Shown here piece after piece: positions 15,787-24,205 of a stretch of 64,000 bases of DNA. Both the position numbers and the translations under genes were made by a program. Source of the DNA: Bryobacter aggregatus MPL3 (lineage in GTDB: Bacteria; Acidobacteriota; Terriglobia; Bryobacterales; Bryobacteraceae); assembly GCF_000702445.1 (NCBI RefSeq), contig NZ_JNIF01000003.1, positions 3,844,001 to 3,908,000 on the forward strand, read 5' to 3'. Within the stretch, counting starts at the first letter, position 1. Each line of letters opens with the position of its first letter. The notes below the pieces were generated by a model. The model was not told where the DNA came from, made no database searches, and saw only the letters and a program-made list of their open reading frames with translations.

Positions 15787-17433
15787 CTAGGCGAGCTGGA
15801 CCAGGCAGGCGCCGGGCTTGTGATGCGGGGCGCTTGCTTCGAGGCGTTGTTCGGGTGTGAGCAAGCCGCCGAGGGCGATCATGCGTTCGATGGTGGAGAG
15901 TGCGTGGAAGGGGCCGCGGCGGGATTGTAAGGCGGCGGTGAGTTTGGCGCTGGCGGCGACTTTGAGGAGGGCTCCTGCCTGGGTGCTCCCACCGGCAACC
16001 GTAGCGAGTACGGGTTGATCACCATCGGCAAGGGTTGCCGGGACGACGACATTGATCTGGTTGAGGCCCGGGCCGACCAGACCTGCAAAGAGGACCTTGG
16101 CCATCTGGCCGCCGATGGTGACACGGACTTCATTGGCTGTGGGATAGGCGCCGGTGAAGACCGCGCCGCCGGTTTCTGCTTCATTTGTCTTTCCGAAGCC
16201 TGTGCCGAAGAGCGAGATGATGTCGCCGGGGCCGACCGCGGCGGTGGTGGGATAACCTGCTTCGATGGCTCCGGTCCCGTTGATAATCACTCCATCAGAG
16301 CGCACCGCCCGGACGTAGTTCGAGAGCACCGACAGACCAGGCAGGACGTCGAGAAGCGTGGTGGAGACGGCATTGGATGTACCCGCCGCATTGGTGACGG
16401 TGAGGGTGACCGTGCCGCGACTGGCATCGGCGGGAGCGAGGATGTTGATCTGCGAGGGGCTGATGTACTGGAGGAAGGCGTCCTTGCTATTGAGCTTGAC
16501 GCTGACGCCACCGAGGGTGGTGGGGATGATGTTGTTGATGAGGTCTGTGCTTTCGAGCAGGCGTGTCGTTGCCGCAAGACCGGATCCATAGATACTGATC
16601 CAGGCCCCAGGTGTTGCGCCGGGAGCGCCACTGACCGAATTGCCAACTCCTCCAGTGGCAATCGATGGCGCGGCGGCGCTGGCGGTGCGGAAGGTGGCCC
16701 CGAGTGTGATGGTGGCACTGTAGCCGGCTGCGATACTCCCAGTGGTGCTGGCTAACATCCGCGTATTATTCGCCACTTGATAGATCATGTCGGAGTTGTT
16801 GGTTGTGTCGCGATTGGTGGTGCGTGTGTAGTCACTTTCTTTCATGACGAGGTTATTGATGGCCTCGTCGAAAAAGATCTGCGAAACGAAGTTACTGAGT
16901 ACACTGGTGCCGGAATAAGTGCGCACACGGATGTGGATGTGGATGGTGCGGCCGGAATACCATCCGGGATAGATGGTGGTGAATTTGACTTGTCCGTTGT
17001 CATCTGTGATCTGGTAGCCACGCAGGAACTTCTGGCCGGTGGTGACGACGGTTCCGGTGCCTCCGCCGGGGTTGTAGGCGGGCTCGTCCGAATAGATGCC
17101 TTTGGCGTCGCAGTGCCAGATGTCCACATAAGCGCCGCTGAGCGGAGTGCAGGTGGAAGTAGCGAGATTCTGTAGATTGATGGTGAGGGCGAGGGGGATG
17201 CCGGCACGGGCAACGCCGTTGGCTGGGTCTGTGCGGATGTCAGAGCGGAAGAGCTTCTCGTCGACCCAGTAAGGGCCTTCGGTTGTGGTGGGCGCGGTGC
17301 CGACGCAGGTGAGCGTTTCTGCTGCTTCGATGGTCTCGTTCCAGGCCGGAATGAAGAGACCGGCGCCCGCGCCAAGCAGGGAAGCGAGCGTGGTGCGCCG
17401 GGATTGGGTTTGAGTTAAGAGTGGGGGCTGCAT
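15787..17433 (-). CDS. Secreted intradiol-dioxygenase-like protein fused to a Solibacter-type C-terminal domain
   Basis: This is a 548-residue protein. The N-terminus SRRTTLASLLGAGAGLFIPA is a twin-arginine signal. Residues about 40-235 resemble intradiol ring-cleavage dioxygenases: TTEGPYWVDEKL, YVDIWHCDAKGIYSD, FLRGYQITDDNGQVKF and YPGWYSGRTIHIHIRV. The Tyr and the two His (HIH) are the usual Fe(III) ligands. Residues about 260-515 form two Ig/TIG-like repeats (GAWISIYGSGLA, then GDIISLFGTGFGKTN) ending INVVVPATLADGDQPVLATV. This matches the TIGR03437-type domain known from Solibacter. Catechol cleavage outside the cytoplasm is possible, but not certain. The C-terminal domain probably mediates surface attachment or secretion. 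Confidence 0.82.
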   Translation of the reverse strand: MQPPLLTQTQSRRTTLASLLGAGAGLFIPAWNETIEAAETLTCVGTAPTTTEGPYWVDEKLFRSDIRTDPANGVARAGIPLALTINLQNLATSTCTPLSGAYVDIWHCDAKGIYSDEPAYNPGGGTGTVVTTGQKFLRGYQITDDNGQVKFTTIYPGWYSGRTIHIHIRVRTYSGTSVLSNFVSQIFFDEAINNLVMKESDYTRTTNRDTTNNSDMIYQVANNTRMLASTTGSIAAGYSATITLGATFRTASAAAPSIATGGVGNSVSGAPGATPGAWISIYGSGLAATTRLLESTDLINNIIPTTLGGVSVKLNSKDAFLQYISPSQINILAPADASRGTVTLTVTNAAGTSNAVSTTLLDVLPGLSVLSNYVRAVRSDGVIINGTGAIEAGYPTTAAVGPGDIISLFGTGFGKTNEAETGGAVFTGAYPTANEVRVTIGGQMAKVLFAGLVGPGLNQINVVVPATLADGDQPVLATVAGGSTQAGALLKVAASAKLTAALQSRRGPFHALSTIERMIALGGLLTPEQRLEASAPHHKPGACLVQLA

Positions 17434-17584
17434 AGGGTCAATGGATACTGGTGAGACCCAAGCTCGTTTGTTGCCGTTGCGTAAAGTTAGTTAAAGAGAA
17501 GAGGGCTTGCCGTCACATCTCTTTACAATGTGGGCGGAACCAAAGATGGTGTTCAGCGTTCTTATTGGTAGGAGTTGATTCACC

Positions 17585-17908
17585 ATGAAAACCACAATTC
17601 TTCGCTTGATGATGGCGGCCACTTTATTGACGGGCATGAGCTACGCTGAAGCGCCGCATCGTGGCGATCGTATGGCACAAAAACTGGGTCTCTCTGACGA
17701 TCAGAGAACGCAGATGAAGGAAATTATGAAGGAACAGCGCCAAGCTATGATGGAGGCGCGCAAGAACAAGGCTTCGAGAGAGGACTTTAAGGCGATTCGT
17801 GCGACGACACACCAAAAGGTGGCCGGAGTGCTAACTCCGGAACAGTTGCAGAAGTATGATGCCGCTGCAAGGCACCACAGAGCCAAACGGCGGGCTGCTA
17901 AGGGTTAA
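17585..17908 (+). CDS. Small periplasmic Spy/CpxP-like protein
   Basis: This is a 107-residue protein with a signal peptide (MKTTILRLMMAATLLTGMSYA). The mature part is highly charged and helical, with two LTxxQ-like motifs: LSDDQRTQMKEIMKEQR (about 36-52) and LTPEQLQKYDAAARHH (about 83-98). Spy/CpxP proteins are periplasmic chaperones or stress sensors; a metal-responsive role is also known for relatives. The C-terminus is basic (HHRAKRRAAKG). It ends four bases inside the stop of the O-methyltransferase gene on the other strand. Confidence 0.75.
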   Translation: MKTTILRLMMAATLLTGMSYAEAPHRGDRMAQKLGLSDDQRTQMKEIMKEQRQAMMEARKNKASREDFKAIRATTHQKVAGVLTPEQLQKYDAAARHHRAKRRAAKG

Positions 17909-18924
17909 GTATTTTTCCAGGCGAGAATGGCGTCCAGAGGCGAGTTGGGCAGTACGGCGTAGCGTATGTCCTTAAAGCCCGTCTCTTGGAGTAAGGCCTG
18001 ATACTCGCTGAAGCGGCGCTCCTTGCCTTCGGTGACGACCAGCATGTTCAAGGTCTGAAGCAAAGCCCAGAGTGGCTTGGTACCAGACTCGTCGAGGATT
18101 TTCTCGGCGATGAGAACTGCACCACCGGGCGGGAGCGCCGCATGGATTTTACGGAGCAGTTTGGTGATCTTTTCGGGCGTCCAATCGTGGAGAATGCGGC
18201 CGAGAGAATAGAGATCGGCTGGGGGGAGTGCTCCTTCAAAGAAGTTCCCACCGGCGGTACCGATGCGATCGGAGAGGCCCGCTTTGGCGATGATCTCTTT
18301 GCTGAGGGGCAGTACCTGTTCGAGATCGAAGACGGTTGCCTTGAGCTTCGGATCGGATTGGCAGGCGGCAATGGCGAGATGGCCTGTGGCGCCGCCGAGG
18401 TCGCAGAGATGGGTGAAGGCGCTGAGATCGAAGGCCTTGGCGACCTGCGGCGAACTGATGAGCCCGTAAGCGTGCATGCCCATCAGGAAGCGTCGTTTGT
18501 CTTCTTCCGTTTTGTAGTAGTGATCGAAGAGACCGCTTTGGCTGCCGTAGACCTGCTCCCAGCGGTGGGTACCTTCGAGGACCGCCTCGGGCAGCTTGGA
18601 CCAGAGGTGCCAGAGCGCTTTCTGCGAGTACTCGATGTAGCCGATGAGGCAGTGTTCTGAGTCGCGCACGAGATAGGTCTGGGCCGCGGGCGTGTTCGCA
18701 TACAAGCCGTTGTCGAGGGTGAGGAGATCGAGCGCGACACAGGTGGAGCAGAGGCGCTCGACGGCGTCGGGATTCGCCTTGAGGAGCGTGGCGAGTTGCG
18801 CGGCTCCGAGCGGGGCATGTTGGAGATGGTCGAAGACCCGGAGATCGACCGCGGTAAACATAGCCTGGGAGCGGCGGAAGGCCTCCATGAGGAAGAGTAC
18901 GGGTTGGGGATCGGGAAGTGCCAT
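17905..18924 (-). CDS. SAM-dependent O-methyltransferase (family 2, ASMT-like)
   Basis: This is a 339-residue protein. The N-terminal helical dimerisation domain (about 1-100) has FRRSQAMFTAVDLRVFDHL and QLATLLKANPDAVERLCSTC. The C-terminal Rossmann domain has the SAM loop DLGGATGHLAIAAC (about 172-185), FDLEQVLP, and LGRILHDWTPEKITKLLRKI with the catalytic-region His/Asp (about 245-250). This matches hydroxyindole or small-molecule O-methyltransferases such as those of polyketide and quinone tailoring. The substrate is unknown. It is the last gene of the leftward envelope operon, four bases after cdsA, so lipid or quinone modification is a reasonable guess. Confidence 0.85.
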   Translation of the reverse strand: MALPDPQPVLFLMEAFRRSQAMFTAVDLRVFDHLQHAPLGAAQLATLLKANPDAVERLCSTCVALDLLTLDNGLYANTPAAQTYLVRDSEHCLIGYIEYSQKALWHLWSKLPEAVLEGTHRWEQVYGSQSGLFDHYYKTEEDKRRFLMGMHAYGLISSPQVAKAFDLSAFTHLCDLGGATGHLAIAACQSDPKLKATVFDLEQVLPLSKEIIAKAGLSDRIGTAGGNFFEGALPPADLYSLGRILHDWTPEKITKLLRKIHAALPPGGAVLIAEKILDESGTKPLWALLQTLNMLVVTEGKERRFSEYQALLQETGFKDIRYAVLPNSPLDAILAWKNT

Positions 18925-18928
18925 AAGT

Positions 18929-19705
18929 TTATTGCCAACGTTGGAATGCTAAGAGAGTCCAATAGACCATTGGGAGCGAGAAGAGGCTGGAGTCGAGACG
19001 GTCGAGCCAGCCGCCGTGTCCGGCGAGCATGGTGCCGGAATCCTTCATGGCCGCGCCGCGCTTGAGAGCGCTTTCGGCGAGGTCGCCCGTTTGGCCGGCG
19101 ATGTTGCCGAGAATCGAGAGAATCGCTGCTTCGCCGAGGCTGATTTCGGGGATGAAGTAGGGGAGATAGAGGCAGCCGAAGACGACGGTGGCGAGGATGC
19201 CGCCGAGTGCGCCTTCAATAGTCTTTCCAGGGCTTATGGTGGGAGCTAGCTTGTGCTTGCCAAAGGTGCGGCCGGTGTAATAGGCGCTGATGTCGCCTGC
19301 CCAGTTCAAGGCGACCGCAAAGAAGAGCCAGTGGGCGCTCCGCTCGTGCAGCGCGATGCCGCAGCGCCAGGCTCCAAAGATGTAGAGCAGGCCGAGGGCG
19401 AAAGCGCCGGAGCTGGCGAAACCGGTTTTGAGGTCTTTCGATCGCAGGCCAATGGCTAAGGCAATGGGGGCGAGCAGGAAGATGTCGTACCAGGCGAGGC
19501 CGGGGAAGTTCATCAGGAGCAGCCCGAGCGGATAGCCGAGCAGGGCCGTGCTGGCGAGGCCCTGGTTGTCGACGATGCGCGTATATTCGCGGTAGCAGAG
19601 GACGGCGACAACGGAGATGACAATCGCGAAGACCAGAGGGGGAGCAAAAAAGATGCTGTAGGTGCTGGCGGGGATCAGCCAGAGTGCGGTGAGGACTCGT
19701 TTCAT
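18929..19705 (-). CDS. cdsA: Phosphatidate cytidylyltransferase
   Basis: This protein has 258 residues from the ATG at 19705, which overlaps the uppS stop as ATGA. It has many membrane helices, and the family signature is complete: SALKRGAAMKDSGTMLAGHG followed by GWLDRLDS (about 205-235). CdsA makes CDP-diacylglycerol from phosphatidic acid and CTP at the inner membrane, the precursor of all bacterial phospholipids. The uppS-cdsA order is conserved in many bacteria. The O-methyltransferase gene follows after four bases. Confidence 0.95.
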   Translation of the reverse strand: MKRVLTALWLIPASTYSIFFAPPLVFAIVISVVAVLCYREYTRIVDNQGLASTALLGYPLGLLLMNFPGLAWYDIFLLAPIALAIGLRSKDLKTGFASSGAFALGLLYIFGAWRCGIALHERSAHWLFFAVALNWAGDISAYYTGRTFGKHKLAPTISPGKTIEGALGGILATVVFGCLYLPYFIPEISLGEAAILSILGNIAGQTGDLAESALKRGAAMKDSGTMLAGHGGWLDRLDSSLFSLPMVYWTLLAFQRWQ

Positions 19706-20499
19706 CGAAGGGCTAAGTCGACCTGTGCTTCTTCCTTGGCGGCTTCGACGCCCCCGAAACGGCGTTCGCGGCGTTGGAATTCGAGGAGTGCTTCGAGGAG
19801 ATGGCGGCAACGGAAGTCGGGCCAGAGAGTGGGGCTGACGACGAGTTCGGTGTAGGCGATCTGCCAGAGGAGGAAGTTGCTGATACGCATCTCTCCTGAA
19901 GTGCGGATGAGGAGGTCGGGTTCGGGGAGGGCGCTGGTGTAGAGTGCGCGCTCGATGGTGTCTTCGTTGATTTGCGCGGGCGGGATGCCAGAGGCCACGA
20001 TGGACTTGACGGCGTCGACGAGTTCTGTGCGGCCGCTGTAGTTCAAGGCGAGGTTGAGACGGAGCCCGGTGTTGGAAGCCGTGAGATCGATGACGTGCTG
20101 GAGTTCTTTTTGGACGCCGCTGGGCAGACCGCTAATGCGGCCGATGGCGCCGAGGCGGACGTTGTTCTTCATCAGCGTTGCCAGCTCCGAGTGCAGATAG
20201 AGGCGGAGGAGGCGGAAGAGGGCTTCGACTTCGAGGCTGGGGCGCTTCCAGTTTTCAGTGGAAAAGGCGTAGAGGGTGAGCGCTTCAATGCCCAGGCGCG
20301 CGGCGCTTTCGACAATATTGCGGACGCTGTCGACACCCGATTTGTGGCCGGCTATTCTCGGGAGACGGCGCTCCTTGGCCCAGCGGCCGTTGCCGTCCAT
20401 GATGACGGCAATATGGCGGGGCAAGCGGGCGGGATCGAGACTGGTGGCCAGGAGCCACTCCTCCGACCCGGGCTTGAGTGCAGCAAACAACTCGGTCAT
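19702..20499 (-). CDS. uppS: Isoprenyl transferase (undecaprenyl diphosphate synthase)
   Basis: This protein has 265 residues from the ATG at 20499 (MTELFAALKPG). The cis-prenyltransferase motifs are present: HIAVIMDGNGRWAKERRLPR with the catalytic Asp (about 30-50), GHKSGVDSVRNIV, LYAFSTENWKRP, and LLIRTSGEMRISNFLLWQ with Arg/Ser ligands and AYTEL (about 205-230). It condenses isopentenyl diphosphate onto farnesyl diphosphate to make the C55 lipid carrier for peptidoglycan and surface glycans. cdsA is translationally coupled downstream and pilD lies seven bases upstream. Confidence 0.95.
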   Translation of the reverse strand: MTELFAALKPGSEEWLLATSLDPARLPRHIAVIMDGNGRWAKERRLPRIAGHKSGVDSVRNIVESAARLGIEALTLYAFSTENWKRPSLEVEALFRLLRLYLHSELATLMKNNVRLGAIGRISGLPSGVQKELQHVIDLTASNTGLRLNLALNYSGRTELVDAVKSIVASGIPPAQINEDTIERALYTSALPEPDLLIRTSGEMRISNFLLWQIAYTELVVSPTLWPDFRCRHLLEALLEFQRRERRFGGVEAAKEEAQVDLALR

Positions 20500-20506
20500 G
20501 CGGAAC

Positions 20507-21322
20507 CTACCATGGTACACCGATGAGTCCGCCAGGTTCTGGAAAGAGGAAGGGGGGGAGGAGCGCGGCGAAGCCGAGGAAGGTGCCAAAGGGGAGTTCG
20601 TAGGTTTTGGCGTCCTTCTTTGTGAGGGTGATGAAGAGCAGCCCGACGATGGAACCAGTGAGGCTGCCGATGATGAGGGTCAATAAGGCGCCCTGGAGAC
20701 CGTAGAAGGCTCCGACCATGCCGATCATTTTGACGTCGCCGAGACCGAGGCCTTCGCGGCCACGGATGCGGTAATAGACTTCGCCGATGGTGAACAGCGC
20801 GAGGGCCGGGGCGAGGCCGCCGATGAGACTTTCGCCGAGACTGAGCCAGTTCTCACGCCATTCGGGCGGCAAAAAGAAGTGGCCGATGAAGCGGGGCATC
20901 GCAACGAAGATGCTGAGCAGGAAGCCGACGCTCATGCCGCCGATGGTGAGTTCGTCGGCGAGGATGCGCTCTTCGAGATCCATGAAAATGAGGCCGACGA
21001 TCAAGGCAGAGAAGAGGCAGAGCTTGATGGCGTCCGGCGTGGGGCCGTAGCGCCAGAGCGCGAGCGCGAAGAGGAGGCTTGTCGTGAGCTCGACGAGCGG
21101 GTAGCGCCAGGAGATGGGGGCCTGGCAGTGGCTGCATTTGCCTCGGAGGAGGAGCCAGGAGAGGACGGGGATGTTGTGATACCAGGGGATGGGGGTGCCG
21201 CATTCGGGGCAGAAGGAGCGGGGAGCGACGACGCTGAGGTCGCGTGGGAGGCGGTAAATGCAGACGTTGAGGAAGCTACCGATGACGAGGCCGAAGACGG
21301 CGGCGAGGAGGATCTCAAACAT
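20507..21322 (-). CDS. pilD: Prepilin peptidase / N-methyltransferase (type IV leader peptidase)
   Basis: This protein has 271 residues from the ATG at 21322 (MFEILLAAVFG), overlapping the upstream glycosyltransferase by eight bases. The zinc-binding cytoplasmic loop has FCPECGTPI and GKCSHCQAPISWRYPLVEL (C-x2-C twice, about 40-75). The two aspartate-protease motifs follow: FMDLEERILADELT and GLGLGDVKMIGM (GxGD). It cleaves the leader of type IV pilin-like proteins and methylates the new N-terminus, at the inner membrane. No pilin gene is in this window. It sits inside the envelope operon. Confidence 0.95.
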   Translation of the reverse strand: MFEILLAAVFGLVIGSFLNVCIYRLPRDLSVVAPRSFCPECGTPIPWYHNIPVLSWLLLRGKCSHCQAPISWRYPLVELTTSLLFALALWRYGPTPDAIKLCLFSALIVGLIFMDLEERILADELTIGGMSVGFLLSIFVAMPRFIGHFFLPPEWRENWLSLGESLIGGLAPALALFTIGEVYYRIRGREGLGLGDVKMIGMVGAFYGLQGALLTLIIGSLTGSIVGLLFITLTKKDAKTYELPFGTFLGFAALLPPFLFPEPGGLIGVPW

Positions 21323-22211
21323 GGAGCAGGTCCCGGTAGGCGGCGAGTGTGTTGTCGACCATGTGCTGGAGTGTGTAGTACTTGAGGTAGCGGCGGCGGG
21401 CGTTCTCGCCGAAGCGGAGGGCGAGGTTGCGATCTTCGCGCAGGATGTTGATGGCCTGGGCAATCGCGGTGCTGTCGTTGGGGACGAGGAGGCCGGAGAA
21501 GCCTTCGTCGACGGCCTCGGGAATGCCGCCGACACGGCTAGCGATGATCGGGAGGCCGGCGGCCATGGCCAAAAGGATGGCTGAGCCGAGACCTTCGTTC
21601 TCACTGAGGTAGAGGAAGAGGAAGCCGCTGCTGATTGCTTCCGAGAGATTGTCGCTGAGGAGGAGTTCCGCACCGGCCTTGGTGCAGGATTCGCGAATGA
21701 GGTTATTCAGTTTGCCGGGGTCATCACTCTTGAGAGCGGCCACGTGGGGCTGGTACTTGGCGGGTTCGACATCGGGAACGCCGTCGGGCACGATGCGGAT
21801 GCGGCTGTAGTCAATCGAGGCACGGCGGAGCTCTCTCGCGACGGCCTGCGAGATGGCGAGATAACCGGCAGGGCGCGCATATTTGCGCTGGGAGAGATAG
21901 GTTTGCTTGATCGGGAAGGCGACACGGCGCGAAACGACGAAGGGTTGCCGAGCGGCGATGGCAGCAAGGGTGTGCGACGAGGCATCCTGAACGTGGATCA
22001 CTTCGTTCGACTTGCTCAGCGCGAACATTGTGGTGAGACCAAGATGGCGGACCGGCAGATGCGCACGCGTCGCAAGATCCCAGAGCAGGGAACCGTGGCG
22101 GGCAAGCAACGTGACGGTATGCCCGTGTTCGCGCAGGGCTTCGGCGAGGTACAAGGTTTGCCATTGGCCGCCGCGCATTTTCCAGCCGGAATCGGCAAGC
22201 AGGATTCTCAT
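21315..22211 (-). CDS. Glycosyltransferase family 4 (GT-B fold)
   Basis: This protein has 298 residues from the ATG at 22211 (MRILLADSGWKMRGGQWQTL), which overlaps the preceding stop as ATGA. The N-terminal domain has GGQWQTLYLAEALREHGHTV. The C-terminal domain has the GT4 donor-binding pattern YLSENEGLGSAILLAMAAG with ASRVGGIPEAVDEGFSGLLV, including the E-x7-E acidic motif. It should transfer a sugar from a nucleotide donor to a lipid-linked or LPS acceptor. With about 300 residues it is short for GT4, because the central spacer is reduced. Adjacent to a WaaE-like transferase, it probably builds LPS core or a related glycan. Confidence 0.87.
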   Translation of the reverse strand: MRILLADSGWKMRGGQWQTLYLAEALREHGHTVTLLARHGSLLWDLATRAHLPVRHLGLTTMFALSKSNEVIHVQDASSHTLAAIAARQPFVVSRRVAFPIKQTYLSQRKYARPAGYLAISQAVARELRRASIDYSRIRIVPDGVPDVEPAKYQPHVAALKSDDPGKLNNLIRESCTKAGAELLLSDNLSEAISSGFLFLYLSENEGLGSAILLAMAAGLPIIASRVGGIPEAVDEGFSGLLVPNDSTAIAQAINILREDRNLALRFGENARRRYLKYYTLQHMVDNTLAAYRDLLHV

Positions 22212-22960
22212 CGTTGCGGGGAGAAGTTTCTCGCTTTCGCGTATTTGAGGAAAGTGTAGATTCCCGCCATGTAGGCAATGGCGAGGCCTTCGGCTCCGTC
22301 GAGGAAGCCGCGCTGGATGAAGTAGCTCTTGAAGAAAGTCCAGGCGGGGTCGATGGCCATGTTGCGCCAACGGATGGGTTTTCTGGTGGCGACGATTTGC
22401 TCGGCGGCGAGTGTCGTGTAGCGGTCCATACTCTTGAGGTGTTCGCTGAGCGAAGAACAAGTGTAATGGAGCAGATTGGTTTCGAGATGTCCGACGCGTC
22501 CTTCGACGACCACGCTTTCATGGACGTATTCACCGACCCATTTGGCCTTTGAGCGGTGGAAAAGACGCACTTTGCGGTCGGGGTACCAGCCGGAGTGGAG
22601 GATCCAGCGGCCTAGATATTGGGCCAAACGCGGCATCGTGTAGCCGTCGAAGCTGGGGCCGTTCTTTTTGAGTTGCCAGATTTCACCTTCGAGGGATTCA
22701 CTCAAGGCTTCGTCAGCGTCGATGCTGAGGACCCAATCGTGCTGGCAGGATTCAGCGGCGAAGTTCTTCTGGGCCGCGTAGCCGCGCCAGAAGGTTTCGA
22801 TGACGGTGGCGCCGTGGATTTTGGCAAGTTCGACGGTGCGGTCGGAGGAACCGCTGTCGATGACGAGGATTTCGTCGCAGCAACGAAGGCTCTCGATTGC
22901 CCGCCCAATATTTCGCTCTTCGTTGAAGGTGATGATGGCAGCAGAGATCTTCATCGACAT
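22208..22960 (-). CDS. Glycosyltransferase family 2, WaaE/KdtX-like (LPS core)
   Basis: This is a 250-residue GT-A enzyme. The start is AAIITFNEERNIGRAIESLR, the nucleotide-sugar motif is SIDADEALSESL (DxD type, about 83-94), and the late motif is FHRSKAKWVGEYVHESVVVEG. The C-terminus has an amphipathic region near FFKSYFIQRGFLDGAEGLAIAY, cut here to its core. These are hallmarks of WaaE/KdtX beta-1,4-glucosyltransferases of the LPS inner core. It acts at the cytoplasmic face of the inner membrane. It overlaps the M50 protease stop (TAATG) and the next glycosyltransferase (ATGA). Confidence 0.88.
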   Translation of the reverse strand: MSMKISAAIITFNEERNIGRAIESLRCCDEILVIDSGSSDRTVELAKIHGATVIETFWRGYAAQKNFAAESCQHDWVLSIDADEALSESLEGEIWQLKKNGPSFDGYTMPRLAQYLGRWILHSGWYPDRKVRLFHRSKAKWVGEYVHESVVVEGRVGHLETNLLHYTCSSLSEHLKSMDRYTTLAAEQIVATRKPIRWRNMAIDPAWTFFKSYFIQRGFLDGAEGLAIAYMAGIYTFLKYAKARNFSPQR

Positions 22961-23853
22961 TAATAGCGTAGCGGAACGGTCATAAAGCAGAGAACGAAGA
23001 TGAGGAGCGCGACGGCGGCAACGAGACGGCGCCGGCGATCGAGCGGAGACTCATCAAAGATCTGCGGGTGCCGGCGGCCGAAGAAGTACAGGACAACGGC
23101 CCAACCCCACCAGGGGGGATAGAAGTAGCCGAGGGGAATGAGCGTCGCGATGGCGACGAGCGAGATTTTTTTCGCCCAGGCGCCGGTGAGCGAATAGACG
23201 ATATGGCCGCCGTCGAGTTGTCCGATGGGCAGGAGATTCAATGCGGTGGCGAAGATGCCGACCCAGGCGGCGCGAGCCATGGGATGGAGGTAGATGTCGT
23301 CGGGCGGGATGCCGGGGAAGAAGATGCCTTCAAAGAATCGAATGAGGAGCGGGGTGCCGAAGACGAGATCGCCCGAGGTGGCTACTCCGGGGGCCACATG
23401 ACTGAGCCAAGTGCCGAAGAAGAGGAAGGGGAGCAAGACCACGACGCCTGCGATGGGGCCGGCGACGCCGACATCAAAGAGAACGGTGCGCGAATAGATG
23501 ATCGAACGGATGCGGATGAAGGCGCCAAAGGTGCCGATGAAGGTGGGGACGGGGAGGAAATAGGGGAGCGTCGCGTCGAGCTGGTAGTAGAGGCAGGCGC
23601 AGTAATGGCCGAGTTCGTGGGCGAGCAGGATGAGGATGAGAGGGAGGGCAAAGGACAACCCGGTGTAGAGCGCGTGGGGATTGAAAAAACTATCAAACAG
23701 CGCGAAGCCGTCGTAGTCGAAACGGAAGGGCGGCAGATTGTGGTCGAAATTGAAGACCATGCGCGAGCCTGCGGCGGCGGTGGTCCAGATAGTGAGGAGT
23801 AGGAGGCAGAGGGCGAGCCAGTATCTGGGGCGCCTTTGCTCTTCAATGATCAC
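22960..23853 (-). CDS. M50-family membrane metalloprotease (site-2 protease-like)
   Basis: This is a 297-residue protein with about six membrane helices. The zinc motif HELGHY lies in LILLAHELGHYCACL (about residue 78). The second motif NLLPIGQLDGGHIVYSL (about 213-229) gives the third zinc ligand. PVPTFIGTFGAFIRI precedes it, as in site-2 proteases. There is no PDZ domain, so it is closer to the S2P/YdiL-like group 3 than to RseP. It would cut membrane-spanning substrates within the bilayer, perhaps anti-sigma factors. It is the second gene of the envelope operon, three bases after an HU gene. Confidence 0.93.
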   Translation of the reverse strand: MIIEEQRRPRYWLALCLLLLTIWTTAAAGSRMVFNFDHNLPPFRFDYDGFALFDSFFNPHALYTGLSFALPLILILLAHELGHYCACLYYQLDATLPYFLPVPTFIGTFGAFIRIRSIIYSRTVLFDVGVAGPIAGVVVLLPFLFFGTWLSHVAPGVATSGDLVFGTPLLIRFFEGIFFPGIPPDDIYLHPMARAAWVGIFATALNLLPIGQLDGGHIVYSLTGAWAKKISLVAIATLIPLGYFYPPWWGWAVVLYFFGRRHPQIFDESPLDRRRRLVAAVALLIFVLCFMTVPLRY

Positions 23854-23856
23854 GGG

Positions 23857-24123
23857 TTAGAGGGTTTGGAGTTCTTTGCCGGGCTTAAAGCGAACCGCTT
23901 TGCCGGGGGGGATGGCCACTTCGTCGCCGGTGCGTGGGTTCCGGCCAATGCCGGTTTTGCGGGGACGAACGTTGAAAATGCCAAAACCACGAAGCTCGAT
24001 GCGTTCGCCTTGGCCGAGGGCGCGCTTCATGCTTTCGAATACGGTCTCGACGGCCATTTCCGCTTTGGTTTTGGTGATACCGGTCTTCGATACCACTTCG
24101 TTGATGATGTCGAGCTTGATCAT
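23857..24123 (-). CDS. HU/IHF-family DNA-binding protein (second paralog)
   Basis: This is an 88-residue protein. MIKLDIINEVVSKTGITKTK is the usual start, and GIGRNPRTGDEVAIPPGKAV carries the DNA-intercalating arm and the family signature. Its length is typical for HU/IHF. It bends DNA as a homo- or heterodimer. It heads the leftward envelope operon, three bases before the M50 protease gene, which is an unusual neighbourhood. It differs from the rpsA-linked paralog at 8974-9270, so the two could pair as IHF-like subunits, but this is speculation. Confidence 0.93.
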   Translation of the reverse strand: MIKLDIINEVVSKTGITKTKAEMAVETVFESMKRALGQGERIELRGFGIFNVRPRKTGIGRNPRTGDEVAIPPGKAVRFKPGKELQTL

Positions 24124-24205
24124 TCGGGAGTTCCTTGAAGACGAGGAGGAGTGGCTAAATCACTCAAAAGACAAACCTTACTATACATTTTGAGGCTGGG
24201 CGCCG

